Program-made: the position numbers and the translations under genes
From: SAR116 cluster bacterium
GTDB lineage: Bacteria; Pseudomonadota; Alphaproteobacteria; Puniceispirillales; Puniceispirillaceae
Length of the DNA stretch: 33,248 nt
Assembly: GCA_002722385.1 (NCBI GenBank)
Contig: PBLR01000010.1
Coordinates: 23,890 to 57,137 of the forward strand
Direction of reading: 5' to 3'
Notes under the pieces: model-generated
Databases searched by the model: none
The model's input: the letters and a program-made list of their open reading frames with translations, nothing else
Told to the model about the DNA's origin: nothing
Part shown: piece by piece, positions 8,385-16,059 of the stretch
How positions within the stretch are numbered: the first letter of the stretch is position 1
How the letters are laid out: each line of letters begins with the position of its first letter

Positions 8385-9143
8385 TCAGCCTGACCAACCG
8401 CCGTCAATGACGTGCGCCTGGCCGGTTGTAAACGCGCTTTCATCAGACGCCAGATATACAACCAAAGCCGCGATTTCTTCTGGCTGGGCAATGCGGCCCA
8501 TGGGCTGGCGGGCAACAAACGCTTTCATGGCGGCTTCATAATCACCTGTGGCGCGCAACCTGTCATGCAGGGACGGGCTGTCAACGGTGCCGGGGCAAAT
8601 GGCATTACATCTGATCCCGGTGGTGATGTAATCATTGGCAACTGATTTTGTCAGGCCGAGGACAGCTGCCTTGCTGGTGCCATAAATAAAGCGGTTTGGG
8701 GCGCCGATAATAGACGACAAGGCAGACGACATATTGATGATAGAACCTGTGCCCCTGTCCAGCATACCCGGCAGAGCCGCGCGGATTGTGCGGAACATGG
8801 AACAGACATTCAGATCAAAGGCAAAATCCCATTCTTCATCCGTGGCGTCCAAAATGGTGCCATGATGCACAAATCCTGCACAGTTGAACAAAATATCGGG
8901 GCTGGCCTTTGCCATCCCCTGACTGACAGACGCGGTGTCTGTGGCGTCCATCTCAAACACTTCAATATTCTTATGGCCTGCCTCAGCCAGCGAGGCCAGG
9001 GTCTCGGCATTAATATCGGTGGCGAACACATGCGCGCCTTCATTTGCCATCGCCAGGGCTGATGCCCGCCCAATGCCCTGACCCGCAGCCGTGACCAATG
9101 CTGTTTTGCCGGCGAGCCTTTGCCCTGAAGGTGATGCGACCAT
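8385..9143 (-). CDS. SDR family oxidoreductase, 2-keto-3-deoxy-L-fuconate dehydrogenase / BDH2-like
   Basis: From the ATG at 9143 (GAGAGGA about 9 bases upstream) this is a 252-residue classical SDR; the frame reaches a GTG at 9179 but has no better start there. It shows TAAGQGIG at 18-25, NCAG at 87-90, N112, S140, and the catalytic Y154 and K158 (YGTSK). The segment DILFNCAGFVHHGTILDATD and the unusual LNVCSMFRTIRAALPGML are characteristic of the DHRS6/BDH2 group, which includes bacterial 2-keto-3-deoxy-L-fuconate 4-dehydrogenases. It heads the operon with the IlvD/Edd dehydratase and the FAH hydrolase. The predicted role is oxidation of a 2-keto-3-deoxy acid at C4 to the diketo acid, in the cytoplasm. 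The sugar stereochemistry cannot be read from the sequence. Confidence 0.82.
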   Translation of the reverse strand: MVASPSGQRLAGKTALVTAAGQGIGRASALAMANEGAHVFATDINAETLASLAEAGHKNIEVFEMDATDTASVSQGMAKASPDILFNCAGFVHHGTILDATDEEWDFAFDLNVCSMFRTIRAALPGMLDRGTGSIINMSSALSSIIGAPNRFIYGTSKAAVLGLTKSVANDYITTGIRCNAICPGTVDSPSLHDRLRATGDYEAAMKAFVARQPMGRIAQPEEIAALVVYLASDESAFTTGQAHVIDGGWSG

Positions 9144-9324
9144 AAGCTGATATCCTCTCTTGTTTTGCGGCGATTTCACTAGTCAAGTTGACTAATCCCG
9201 TCCGTTGCGGAATAAATTTCTATAGTAACGCCGGTTATCTGAAATATAATGACAGATTGCAGTAAATTGAAAACAGTAATTCGTGAAGCAAACGCTTATT
9301 TGACAAAAATTAAAGGAAAGAAGA
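9144..9324. promoter_or_regulatory. Divergent promoter region with a perfect palindrome (candidate operator)
   Basis: This 181 bp region separates the minus-strand SDR-dehydratase operon from the plus-strand DenD-like gene. It holds a perfect 15-base palindrome, TAGTCAA-G-TTGACTA, at 9180-9194, about 37 bp upstream of the SDR start. The GTCAA/TTGAC arms have the two-fold symmetry expected of a GntR- or LacI-type operator. A related GTCAA-N4-TTGAC element occurs at 22631-22644. The rest (9220-9320) is AT-rich and ends with AAAGGAAAGA as the ribosome binding site for the gene at 9325. No regulator gene for this cluster is in the window. Confidence 0.5.
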
Positions 9325-10311
9325 ATGCGTGTATTGATTATGGGTGGGGCAGGTATGGTTGGCCAGAAATTGCTGCGCCGAATTATGTCTGGCCAGTCAG
9401 GGTTAGCGTCTGTTTCTGAAATTTATCTGCATGATATCGTCTCTGCCCGGGTTCCTGATGAGGCTGATAATTGTACAGTTATGGTCGGCAATGTTGCTGA
9501 TCCGGCTGAAGCCCAGAAACTGGCAGATTTAAAACCTGATTTGATTTTTCATCTGGCCTCTATTGTGTCAGGCGAAGCTGAGCTTGAGTTTGAAAAAGGC
9601 TGGCAGATCAATATGTCAGGGGCCTGGAGCCTGCTGGAAGCCTTAAGACGCCATCATGACGCCAGCGGCGGCAGCTACCGGCCCAAAATTATTTTCACCT
9701 CCTCAATTGCGGTGTTTGGCGCGCCATTCCCTGAAAAAATCTCGGATGAATTTTTCTGCACCCCGCAGACCTCATATGGCGCCCAGAAAACCATTGTTGA
9801 GCTGCTTTTGTCTGATTACAGCCGCAAAGGCTTTGTTGATGCACTGTCTATTCGTCTGCCGACCATTTGTGTGCGTCCTGGCAAGCCGAATCTGGCCGCC
9901 TCATCATTCTTTTCTGGCATTATCCGTGAACCGCTGAACGGGGTAGAAGCTGTATTGCCGGTCAGTGATGAGGTACGGCATTGGCATGCCTCGCCGCGGT
10001 CTGCTGCCCGGTTCCTGACACATGCGGCTAGCCTTGATCTGAGCCCGCTGGGCAGCCGCCGGTCTTTGAATATGCCAGGTGTGTCCTGCACAGTTGCTGA
10101 ACAAATAGACGCTTTGCGATCTGTTGCCGGCAATGATGTGGTCAAGCTGATCAAACCAGAACTGGATGACCGGATTGTGAAGATTGTTGCGGGCTGGCCG
10201 CGTAATTTTGACCCGCAACGGGCCCGCGATCTGGGCTTTGAGAGCGAAACTGATTTTGAAGAGATCATCCGCATTTACCTGGAAGATGATCTCCCCTCAG
10301 CCTCGGCGTAA
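9325..10311 (+). CDS. denD: NAD-dependent epimerase/dehydratase family protein, D-erythronate dehydrogenase (DenD)-like
   Basis: This 328-residue extended SDR has the Rossmann motif GGAGMVG at 7-13, S126/S127 in FTSSIAVFG, and the catalytic Y151 and K155 (SYGAQK). The stretches HLASIVSGEAE, NMSGAWSLLEALR, YGAQKTIVELLLSDYSRKG and LPTICVRPGKPNLAASSF are typical of the DenD group, whose characterised members oxidise D-erythronate to 2-oxo-D-erythronate with NAD+. It stands alone on the plus strand, divergent from the dehydratase operon and convergent with kduD (25 bp gap). The partner genes OtnK and OtnC of the usual tetronate pathway are absent from this window, so the product must be handled elsewhere or the substrate differs. 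The symbol is given by family resemblance. Confidence 0.78.
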   Translation: MRVLIMGGAGMVGQKLLRRIMSGQSGLASVSEIYLHDIVSARVPDEADNCTVMVGNVADPAEAQKLADLKPDLIFHLASIVSGEAELEFEKGWQINMSGAWSLLEALRRHHDASGGSYRPKIIFTSSIAVFGAPFPEKISDEFFCTPQTSYGAQKTIVELLLSDYSRKGFVDALSIRLPTICVRPGKPNLAASSFFSGIIREPLNGVEAVLPVSDEVRHWHASPRSAARFLTHAASLDLSPLGSRRSLNMPGVSCTVAEQIDALRSVAGNDVVKLIKPELDDRIVKIVAGWPRNFDPQRARDLGFESETDFEEIIRIYLEDDLPSASA

Positions 10312-10336
10312 CCGATCTGTTTTGGCGAAGGTGGGC

Positions 10337-11107
10337 TTAACGGCCCATCCAGCCGCCATCTACAGTCAGAATCTCGCCATTGACATAATCAGACGCCGCA
10401 GAGGCCAGAAACACAACCGGTCCGGCAAAATCTTCAGGTGTGCCCCAGCGGCCCTGCGGTATCCGCTCCAGAATTGCCTGATAGCGATCTTCATCATTGC
10501 GCAGGGCTTCGGTATTATCTGTGGCGATATAGCCAGGGGCAATGGCGTTTACATTGACCCCCTTTGATGCCCATTCATTGGCCAGGGCCTTGGTCAGCTG
10601 GCCAATCCCGCCCTTAGAGGCTGAATAGCCCGGTACAGTGATACCGCCCTGAAAGGTCAGCAAAGAGGCTGTGAAAATAATTTTGCCTGATCCGCGTTCG
10701 ATCATGCCTTTGCCGATTTCGCGGCTGAGCAGGAACTGCGCAGACAGATTCACCTCAATCACCTCATCCCACCAGTCTGTCGGGTGTTCGGCAGCAGGTT
10801 TGCGTTTGATGGTGCCTGCATTATTGACCAGAATATCCGGGGCCAGACCCGCGGCCTCAACCTCTTCAATAAAATTGTTCAGCGCGGTGCGGTCAGAAAA
10901 ATCACATCTGAAGCCGGTAAAGCGGCGGCCAAGTGCGGTGACTGCCTGTTCAACTGCACTGCCTTCAGCTTCCAGAGACGCAGAAACGCCGATGATATCT
11001 GCGCCGGCGGCGGCCAGAGCCTCTGCCATGCCGCGGCCTATACCGCGTTTGCATCCTGTCACCAGGGCGGTTTTTCCGGTTAAATCAAATAACGCATTTA
11101 CAGACAT
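10337..11107 (-). CDS. kduD: 2-deoxy-D-gluconate 3-dehydrogenase / 2-dehydro-3-deoxy-D-gluconate 5-dehydrogenase
   Basis: This 256-residue classical SDR has TGCKRGIG at 17-24, NNAG at 95-98, N120, S148, and the catalytic Y161 and K165 (GYSASK). Its FDLTGKTALVTG start, the AIAPGYIATDNTEALR segment, ERIPQGRWGTPEDFAGPVVF and a C-terminal GEILTVDGGW closely match KduD, which interconverts 5-keto-4-deoxyuronate-derived 2,5-diketo-3-deoxygluconate and 2-keto-3-deoxygluconate in pectin and alginate breakdown. Some members act on 2-deoxygluconate. It lies 8 bp downstream of the zinc alcohol dehydrogenase stop and is the last gene of that minus-strand group. The link with uronate breakdown fits the TRAP transporter and enolase-superfamily dehydratase upstream. 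Confidence 0.82.
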   Translation of the reverse strand: MSVNALFDLTGKTALVTGCKRGIGRGMAEALAAAGADIIGVSASLEAEGSAVEQAVTALGRRFTGFRCDFSDRTALNNFIEEVEAAGLAPDILVNNAGTIKRKPAAEHPTDWWDEVIEVNLSAQFLLSREIGKGMIERGSGKIIFTASLLTFQGGITVPGYSASKGGIGQLTKALANEWASKGVNVNAIAPGYIATDNTEALRNDEDRYQAILERIPQGRWGTPEDFAGPVVFLASAASDYVNGEILTVDGGWMGR

Positions 11108-11115
11108 AGCTCTTT

Positions 11116-12153
11116 CTAGGCTCCCACTTTAATCAGGCTTTTCAGGGCGGTCGGGCTGGCATCCAGCTCTTCAAAGGCGGACTGGATATCGCTTAAAGGA
11201 CTGACATCTGTGATCACAGTATCTGCGTCCACGCCGCCAGATGTAATCATTAAAATCGCTTTTTCATAATCTTCTTTTTCATAGACCCGCACGCCGATCA
11301 GCTCCAGCTCGCGCCAGAAAAAGCGGAACATATCAATTTCCGGTTTCTGGGCATGTATCGCCACCATCACAATCCGGCCTTTGGTTGCGGTACAGGCTGT
11401 CATCGCGTCAACCCCGGCTTGCGTGCCGGACACTTCAAACACCACATCTGCACCTTTGTCTTTTGTGCGGGCGTTAATGGCCTCTGCCAGATCTGTCTGT
11501 TTCGGGTTGATGGTCGCAAAGCCCAGTTTCTCAGCGATCGCCAGCCGGCTTGGGTTAACCTCTGAGATCACCACATTGCCGCCAGCGTCTCTGGCCACCA
11601 TCGCGACCAGAACCCCGATAGGCCCGCCGCCGATGACCAGCACATCTTCACCTGCGGTCAGGCGCGACAGCCTGACATCATGACAGGCGACCGCAACAGG
11701 CTCAATCAGGGCGGCGTGATCCATCCGGATTTCATCAGGCAGCCGGTGTAAGGTGTGTGCCGGCACAACCCAGATTTCCTGCATCGCCCCGTCTGTATCC
11801 AGCCCCAAAAATTTCAGATTATGGCAGACATGCTGATGGCCTGCCTCACAGGCCGGACAGTCCCCGCAATGATCAAGCGGGCGCACCACAACAGGCTGAC
11901 CAGGGACAAAACCGTCCACATCTGTGCCCACAGCCTCAACCGTGCCTGACATTTCATGGCCGATCACCCGCTCAAAACCAACCCGTGCATCCATATGGCC
12001 GTGATAGACATGCATATCTGTGCCGCAGATACCGCAATACGCAATTCTGACAGCCACCTCACCAGCTCCGGGCATGGCGACAGGTTTTTGTTCAACACTG
12101 AACTGTTTATTGCCTCTGTAAATGGCAGCGTTCATGGTTTGTGGGCTCATCAC
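11116..12153 (-). CDS. Zinc-dependent alcohol (polyol/sugar-acid) dehydrogenase, MDR family
   Basis: This 345-residue medium-chain dehydrogenase has the catalytic zinc site (C40 in YCGICGTD, H66-E67 in GHE, and E151). It also has a full structural zinc lobe, C96-C99-C102-C110, and the NAD-binding motif GGGPIG at 175-180 followed by an acidic residue at the end of the second strand (SEVNPSR), which favours NAD over NADP. It groups by eye with sorbitol/threonine/galactitol-type dehydrogenases. AGGAGG lies about 7 bases before the ATG. It is between the enolase-superfamily dehydratase (29 bp gap) and kduD (8 bp gap), so it most likely oxidises a sugar acid or polyol in the same pathway. The substrate is not determinable. 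Confidence 0.83.
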   Translation of the reverse strand: MMSPQTMNAAIYRGNKQFSVEQKPVAMPGAGEVAVRIAYCGICGTDMHVYHGHMDARVGFERVIGHEMSGTVEAVGTDVDGFVPGQPVVVRPLDHCGDCPACEAGHQHVCHNLKFLGLDTDGAMQEIWVVPAHTLHRLPDEIRMDHAALIEPVAVACHDVRLSRLTAGEDVLVIGGGPIGVLVAMVARDAGGNVVISEVNPSRLAIAEKLGFATINPKQTDLAEAINARTKDKGADVVFEVSGTQAGVDAMTACTATKGRIVMVAIHAQKPEIDMFRFFWRELELIGVRVYEKEDYEKAILMITSGGVDADTVITDVSPLSDIQSAFEELDASPTALKSLIKVGA

Positions 12154-12182
12154 GGGCCTCCTGAAAAAAAATGTGCGTTACT

Positions 12183-13277
12183 CTATATCTCTATATGGGC
12201 GGTGTGCAGCTTGTCCCAGTCAAAACTGACACCAATTCCTGGCTCATTCGGGGCAACTGCCAGATGATCCTTAACAACCAAAGGCCGGGTTGTGTAGGTG
12301 TCGATAGGAAAGCTGTGTACTTCCAGCCAGCCGGGATTCTTGCGTGCAGAGACCAGGCTGACATGTAATTCCTGCATCCCATGGCTGCAGACAGGAAGGC
12401 CATGTTGTTCTGAAAGCTCGGCCACCTGAAGCCAGCCTGTGATACCGCCACAATTGGACGCATCCGGCTGGATAAAGGACAGGCCGGCATCAGCAAACGC
12501 ATATTCAAATTCATGGATCGTGTGCAAATTCTCGCCCATCGCCAGTGGCATGCCGGTGGCTTCTGCAATTTGTTTATAGCCATGATAATTATCCGGGATA
12601 ATCGGCTCTTCAAACCAGAGCAGATCATAAGGTGCGAAGGCCTGTGCCGCAGCAATGGCCTGATCAACTTCCATGGCGTAATTCGCATCAACAGCAAAGG
12701 CGATATCCGGGCCAATCACGGACCGGATGGCACTGACCCGCTCCACATCCTGAGCCAGTTCAGGCTGACCGATTTTGATTTTGATTCCATTAAAGCCGCG
12801 GGCCAGATAGCCTTCGGTTTGGGCGATCAGCCTTTCAAGGGAAAAATTCAGATCAATGCCGCCACAATAAGCTTTGCATCTGTCAGCAGTGCCCCCGGCC
12901 AGTTTCCACAAAGGCTGGCCAGCTGACCTACAGCGGATATCCCACAGCGCGATATCAACAGCCGAAATCGCGAATGACGCAATGCCGCCTCTGGCCACAT
13001 AATGCACATGCCACTGCATCGCCTCATACAGCTCTTCAACCGCTGTCCCGTCTCTGCCGGTCAGGAAAGGGGCCAGATCATGATCCACCATGGCCTTTAT
13101 CGCTTGCCCGCCGCGCCCGCCTGTATAGCTGTAGCCCGTCCCTTCACTGCCGTCAGACAGCCGGATGGTGACCGTGATCAGCTCAAAATGCGTATGATCG
13201 CCATGTTTGGCATCGCTCAGCACTTCAGCCAGCGGCACATTAAATAATTGTGTGTGAACAGAGGTAATTTCAGACAT
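12183..13277 (-). CDS. Mandelate racemase subgroup enolase-superfamily enzyme, probable sugar-acid dehydratase
   Basis: This 364-residue protein has the two-domain enolase-superfamily layout: a capping domain to about residue 130, then the barrel. Catalytic residues of the mandelate racemase subgroup are visible. They are the KxK base K166/K168 (GIKIKIG), metal ligands D197 (VDANY), E223/E224 (WFEEP) and E249 (GEN), and the His-Asp dyad H299 (CSHGMQE) with D272 (QPDAS). Enzymes with this set dehydrate acid sugars such as galactarate, talarate, fuconate or rhamnonate. The precise substrate is unknown to me. It starts 12-15 bp after the terminator of dctM and has a weak ribosome binding site, so its expression relative to the TRAP genes is uncertain. 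An alcohol dehydrogenase and kduD follow. Confidence 0.82.
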   Translation of the reverse strand: MSEITSVHTQLFNVPLAEVLSDAKHGDHTHFELITVTIRLSDGSEGTGYSYTGGRGGQAIKAMVDHDLAPFLTGRDGTAVEELYEAMQWHVHYVARGGIASFAISAVDIALWDIRCRSAGQPLWKLAGGTADRCKAYCGGIDLNFSLERLIAQTEGYLARGFNGIKIKIGQPELAQDVERVSAIRSVIGPDIAFAVDANYAMEVDQAIAAAQAFAPYDLLWFEEPIIPDNYHGYKQIAEATGMPLAMGENLHTIHEFEYAFADAGLSFIQPDASNCGGITGWLQVAELSEQHGLPVCSHGMQELHVSLVSARKNPGWLEVHSFPIDTYTTRPLVVKDHLAVAPNEPGIGVSFDWDKLHTAHIEI

Positions 13278-13289
13278 GGCAAGAGAGAA

Positions 13290-13329
13290 CCAAATAAAAA
13301 AAGGGAAGGCATGACCACCATGCCTTCCC
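13290..13329 (-). terminator. Rho-independent terminator after dctM
   Basis: An 11 bp perfect stem, GGGAAGGCATG (13303-13313) with CATGCCTTCCC (13319-13329), encloses a 5-base loop. On the minus strand it is followed at once by a run of seven Ts (13296-13302) then ATTT. It lies 18 bp beyond the dctM stop and only about 12-15 bp before the start of the enolase-superfamily gene. It should end most TRAP transcripts. Confidence 0.92.
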
Positions 13330-13346
13330 GGTGAAGTTAAAGTGTC

Positions 13347-14975
13347 CTACAGCAATAATGTGACGATTGACGGCCAGATCAGCAGGACTGACAGCGCGAC
13401 AAGCTGCACACAGATAAAGGGCAGGAAGCCTCTGAAAATATCCGTTAGCGAGATATGCGGCGGGGCCACAGATTTCAGATAAAAGGCGGCCGGGCCAAAT
13501 GGTGGTGAGAGGAAGCTGACCTGCATATTCATACAGAACAACACCCCGAACCAGACCGCGACATGTTGCGGCTCCAGCTGGCCGATAAAGCCGATTTCTT
13601 CAATCGGTAGCCGCTTTACGATTGGCAGGAACACCGGAATGATCAGCAGCACAATGCCGACCCAGTCCATAAAGGCACCCATGAACAACAGGATCAGCAT
13701 CATCGTCAGCAACACCAGCATTGTCGGCATTTCCGCACCCACAATCAGCTCAGCGATATAAGATGGCCCGCCGGCCAGCGTATAGGCCCCGGCCAGTGCA
13801 GCCGCGCCAATTGTAACCCAGATGATGGTTCCGGTTGAGCGCAGCGTCCGCATAAGGCTGTCCCAAATCAGCTCAATAGAGGCTTCACCCCGGAACGCGG
13901 CGATCACAAATACAGCCAGCGCGCCCATACCCGCGGCTTCGGTAATGCCGGTAATGCCACCATAAATAGACCCCATAACCACACCAACAACAGTCAGAGG
14001 TGGCACAAGGCCTTTGCCGTGTTTCCAGCCGGTCAGCGTGCGTTCTTTACCGAAACCGTAGAAGGACAGCGCCAAAGCTGCCAGTATAGCCACGCTGAGA
14101 TAGAGGATGTGATGGGTCATACCAAGGAAAATTGGTTCAAAATCCTCAACGCTCGGGTCATTGCGGCCGGTCAGCGTATAGAAGATGGCTCGTATCAACA
14201 GAAGGCCGCATGCCCCTGAGAACACAAGGCTCAGAAAGCTGGCGAACATCAGGCCTTTTTCTGCTCCTTGTGGTTCATCTGCCCGCGGCTCTGGCAGAGG
14301 GGCCAGAGACGGGTTCAAATTCGTGCGGATGATGATATAGATGATGATAAAGCTGGCCAGCATCGCCCCCGGAATAAAGGCCCCGGTGAACAATGATTTG
14401 ATCGAGGTTTCGGTAATCAGACCAAAAATGATCAAAACGATTGACGGCGGGATCATTGTCCCCAGGGATCCTGAGGCACAAATCGTCCCGATCGCCAGAT
14501 TCTGATTATAGCCCAGACGCAGCATTTGCGGCAGCGCAATCAGCCCGAGCAAGACCACCTCGCCACCGATAATCCCTGACATCGCTGCCATAATCACCGC
14601 CATGATAGAGGTGACAATGGCAATACCGCCGCGCACCCGGCTCAGCCAGAAATCAAGCGCATCATACATTTCCTTGGCGATGCCTGACCGTTCCAGCAGG
14701 GCCGCCATAAAGATGAAAAGGGGCACGGATATGAGCACATATTCCGTCATCAAATCAAAGATTTTTTGGGTGAGAATGTAAAGCGGCCCGGTGCCCGGTC
14801 GCATAGTCAGCAACCCTTCACCAAAGCTGAGCGGGTTCAAAAGCAGACCCGGCTCAAATTTCATCACCATGACCAGCAGGGCCAAAACGGCAGACGCAAA
14901 ACCCAGCGGCATACCAATAGCCAGCAAAAACAGCAGGCCAATAACAAGAACAAGTGAAATAGTACCGACGTCCAT
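13347..14975 (-). CDS. dctM: TRAP transporter large permease, DctM type
   Basis: This 542-residue, very hydrophobic inner-membrane protein has the DctM family pattern: an N-terminal VLVIGLLFLLAIGMPLGFASAV helix, SVPLFIFMAALLERSGIA at about 83-100, SGIIGGEVVLLGLIALPQML, GTICASGSLGTMIPPSIVLIIFG at 163-185, and FLSPPFGPAAFYLKSVAP near the end. It is about 110 residues longer than common DctM proteins because of an inserted segment at about 228-320 that includes extra membrane helices. Together with DctQ and DctP it drives sodium-coupled uptake, probably of a sugar acid. Its ATG overlaps the dctQ stop as TAATG, indicating translational coupling. A strong terminator follows. Confidence 0.93.
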   Translation of the reverse strand: MDVGTISLVLVIGLLFLLAIGMPLGFASAVLALLVMVMKFEPGLLLNPLSFGEGLLTMRPGTGPLYILTQKIFDLMTEYVLISVPLFIFMAALLERSGIAKEMYDALDFWLSRVRGGIAIVTSIMAVIMAAMSGIIGGEVVLLGLIALPQMLRLGYNQNLAIGTICASGSLGTMIPPSIVLIIFGLITETSIKSLFTGAFIPGAMLASFIIIYIIIRTNLNPSLAPLPEPRADEPQGAEKGLMFASFLSLVFSGACGLLLIRAIFYTLTGRNDPSVEDFEPIFLGMTHHILYLSVAILAALALSFYGFGKERTLTGWKHGKGLVPPLTVVGVVMGSIYGGITGITEAAGMGALAVFVIAAFRGEASIELIWDSLMRTLRSTGTIIWVTIGAAALAGAYTLAGGPSYIAELIVGAEMPTMLVLLTMMLILLFMGAFMDWVGIVLLIIPVFLPIVKRLPIEEIGFIGQLEPQHVAVWFGVLFCMNMQVSFLSPPFGPAAFYLKSVAPPHISLTDIFRGFLPFICVQLVALSVLLIWPSIVTLLL

Positions 14976-15835
14976 TAGTTTTTCTCCACGCTGCGCTTGA
15001 TGGCTTCAAGCTCTGTTTCATCGATCGCATCAGCTGAATGTCTGACAGGCTCTTTATTCCAGTCTGAGATCAGATTCAGAATGGCCTGCAGGGCGACCAG
15101 CGGGATGATAATCAGAATCATCGGCTGAATGGTTGCGGGGATAGGCGGGTCAAAAGCGGTTCCGAACATCTCCCACTTATAGAATTTCACCACGAAAACC
15201 TGTTTATAGCTGCCAAAGACAAGGCCGCAGGCAAACAGCACCAGCAAGGCAACAGAAATCACATCAAAAACTTTCTGCAGCCAGCGCGGCACAATCTCAT
15301 ACAGGATAAAAATACGGATATGACAGCGCTGCTGCATCGCGTAAAACCCGGATGTCAGAAACACAAAGCCGGCGATCCATAGGGTCAGCTCATTCGCCCA
15401 TAAGGTCGGGGCTTCAACCACATAACGCAGGAACACCTCATACAGCATCACGCCTGTCATGCTGATGATCATGATCATCGCTACCCGGCCGACAAAAATA
15501 GCCAGCCGGTCAATCGCGCGCCAGTCCTGAAACTCCATTGGTGCACATTTCACCGTTCTGATTCCCAGCGCACCAAATACCGGCAGCATGACCAGGGCTA
15601 GCCAGTCAATCACATCTGTAAAGCCGCCAAACAGTCCGGACAGGCCAGGTGTGACATCCTTGCGGATGGCCAATTGGCTCATCTGGTCGACCAGGCTCTG
15701 GCTTTCTGGTGGAAGAAAATCAAGAATATAATTAGGTGTGTGCCATACGGCCCAGCCGGCACAGACAAAAAACATGAACGGATAGGTCCATTCAGTTAAG
15801 CTGCCCTTGCTGGTTTCAGCATCTGCAGTGTGCAT
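14975..15835 (-). CDS. dctQ: TRAP transporter small permease, DctQ type (long form)
   Basis: This 286-residue membrane protein contains the standard four-helix DctQ domain from about residue 100 (IDRLAIFVGRVAMIMIISM, then YEVFLRYVVEAPTLWANELT, a DctQ hallmark around the conserved RY...P..W..EL). It is preceded by about 95 extra residues with two more hydrophobic helices, and followed by a charged tail ending ELEAIKRSVEKN. Usual DctQ proteins are 160-200 residues, so this is the long form that pairs with a long DctM. AGGGGG lies about 5 bases before the ATG. It is separated from dctP by 224 bp that include a hairpin and an ATATCAGGT element. Confidence 0.9.
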   Translation of the reverse strand: MHTADAETSKGSLTEWTYPFMFFVCAGWAVWHTPNYILDFLPPESQSLVDQMSQLAIRKDVTPGLSGLFGGFTDVIDWLALVMLPVFGALGIRTVKCAPMEFQDWRAIDRLAIFVGRVAMIMIISMTGVMLYEVFLRYVVEAPTLWANELTLWIAGFVFLTSGFYAMQQRCHIRIFILYEIVPRWLQKVFDVISVALLVLFACGLVFGSYKQVFVVKFYKWEMFGTAFDPPIPATIQPMILIIIPLVALQAILNLISDWNKEPVRHSADAIDETELEAIKRSVEKN

Positions 15836-15883
15836 ATTTCCCCCCTAACATCGTGACAGGGAACAATCTGATTATCTAACAGG

Positions 15884-15892
15884 ATATCAGGT
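15884..15892. repeat. ATATCAGGT element upstream of dctQ
   Basis: This 9-base element, 49 bp before the dctQ ATG, is identical to the core of the two longer copies in the dctP promoter region (17176-17186 and 17215-17225). It is a candidate half-site for the regulator of this transporter. A chance match of 9 bases cannot be excluded without a genome-wide count. Confidence 0.4.
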
Positions 15893-15992
15893 TATTTTTC
15901 TGGCGTTCGCCTGTCGTACCGAGTCTTTATGACTGACAGTGAAGCATAGTTTTTAAGCAATTGAAAAAGAAAATCAGCCTGTCTGTGTGAAA

Positions 15993-16020
15993 AGAGCAGG
16001 GCCAAAACTGACCCTGCTCT
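15993..16020 (-). terminator. Hairpin between dctP and dctQ (attenuator-like terminator)
   Basis: A 9 bp perfect stem, AGAGCAGGG (15993-16001) with CCCTGCTCT (16012-16020), has a 10-base loop. On the minus strand it is followed by only three to four Ts (CTCTTTTCAC). It lies about 40 bp after the dctP stop. The weak T-tract suggests partial termination or 3' end protection, giving more binding protein than permease, a common arrangement in TRAP operons. Confidence 0.7.
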
Positions 16021-16059
16021 GCTTGTTTCGAACGATAAATATCGCTTACTCGCGCAGCT

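Noticed and set aside
12191..12715. 174-residue minus-strand frame inside the enolase-superfamily gene
   Set aside because: It is an alternative frame of the same region; the enolase frame has all catalytic residues, and this one has none.
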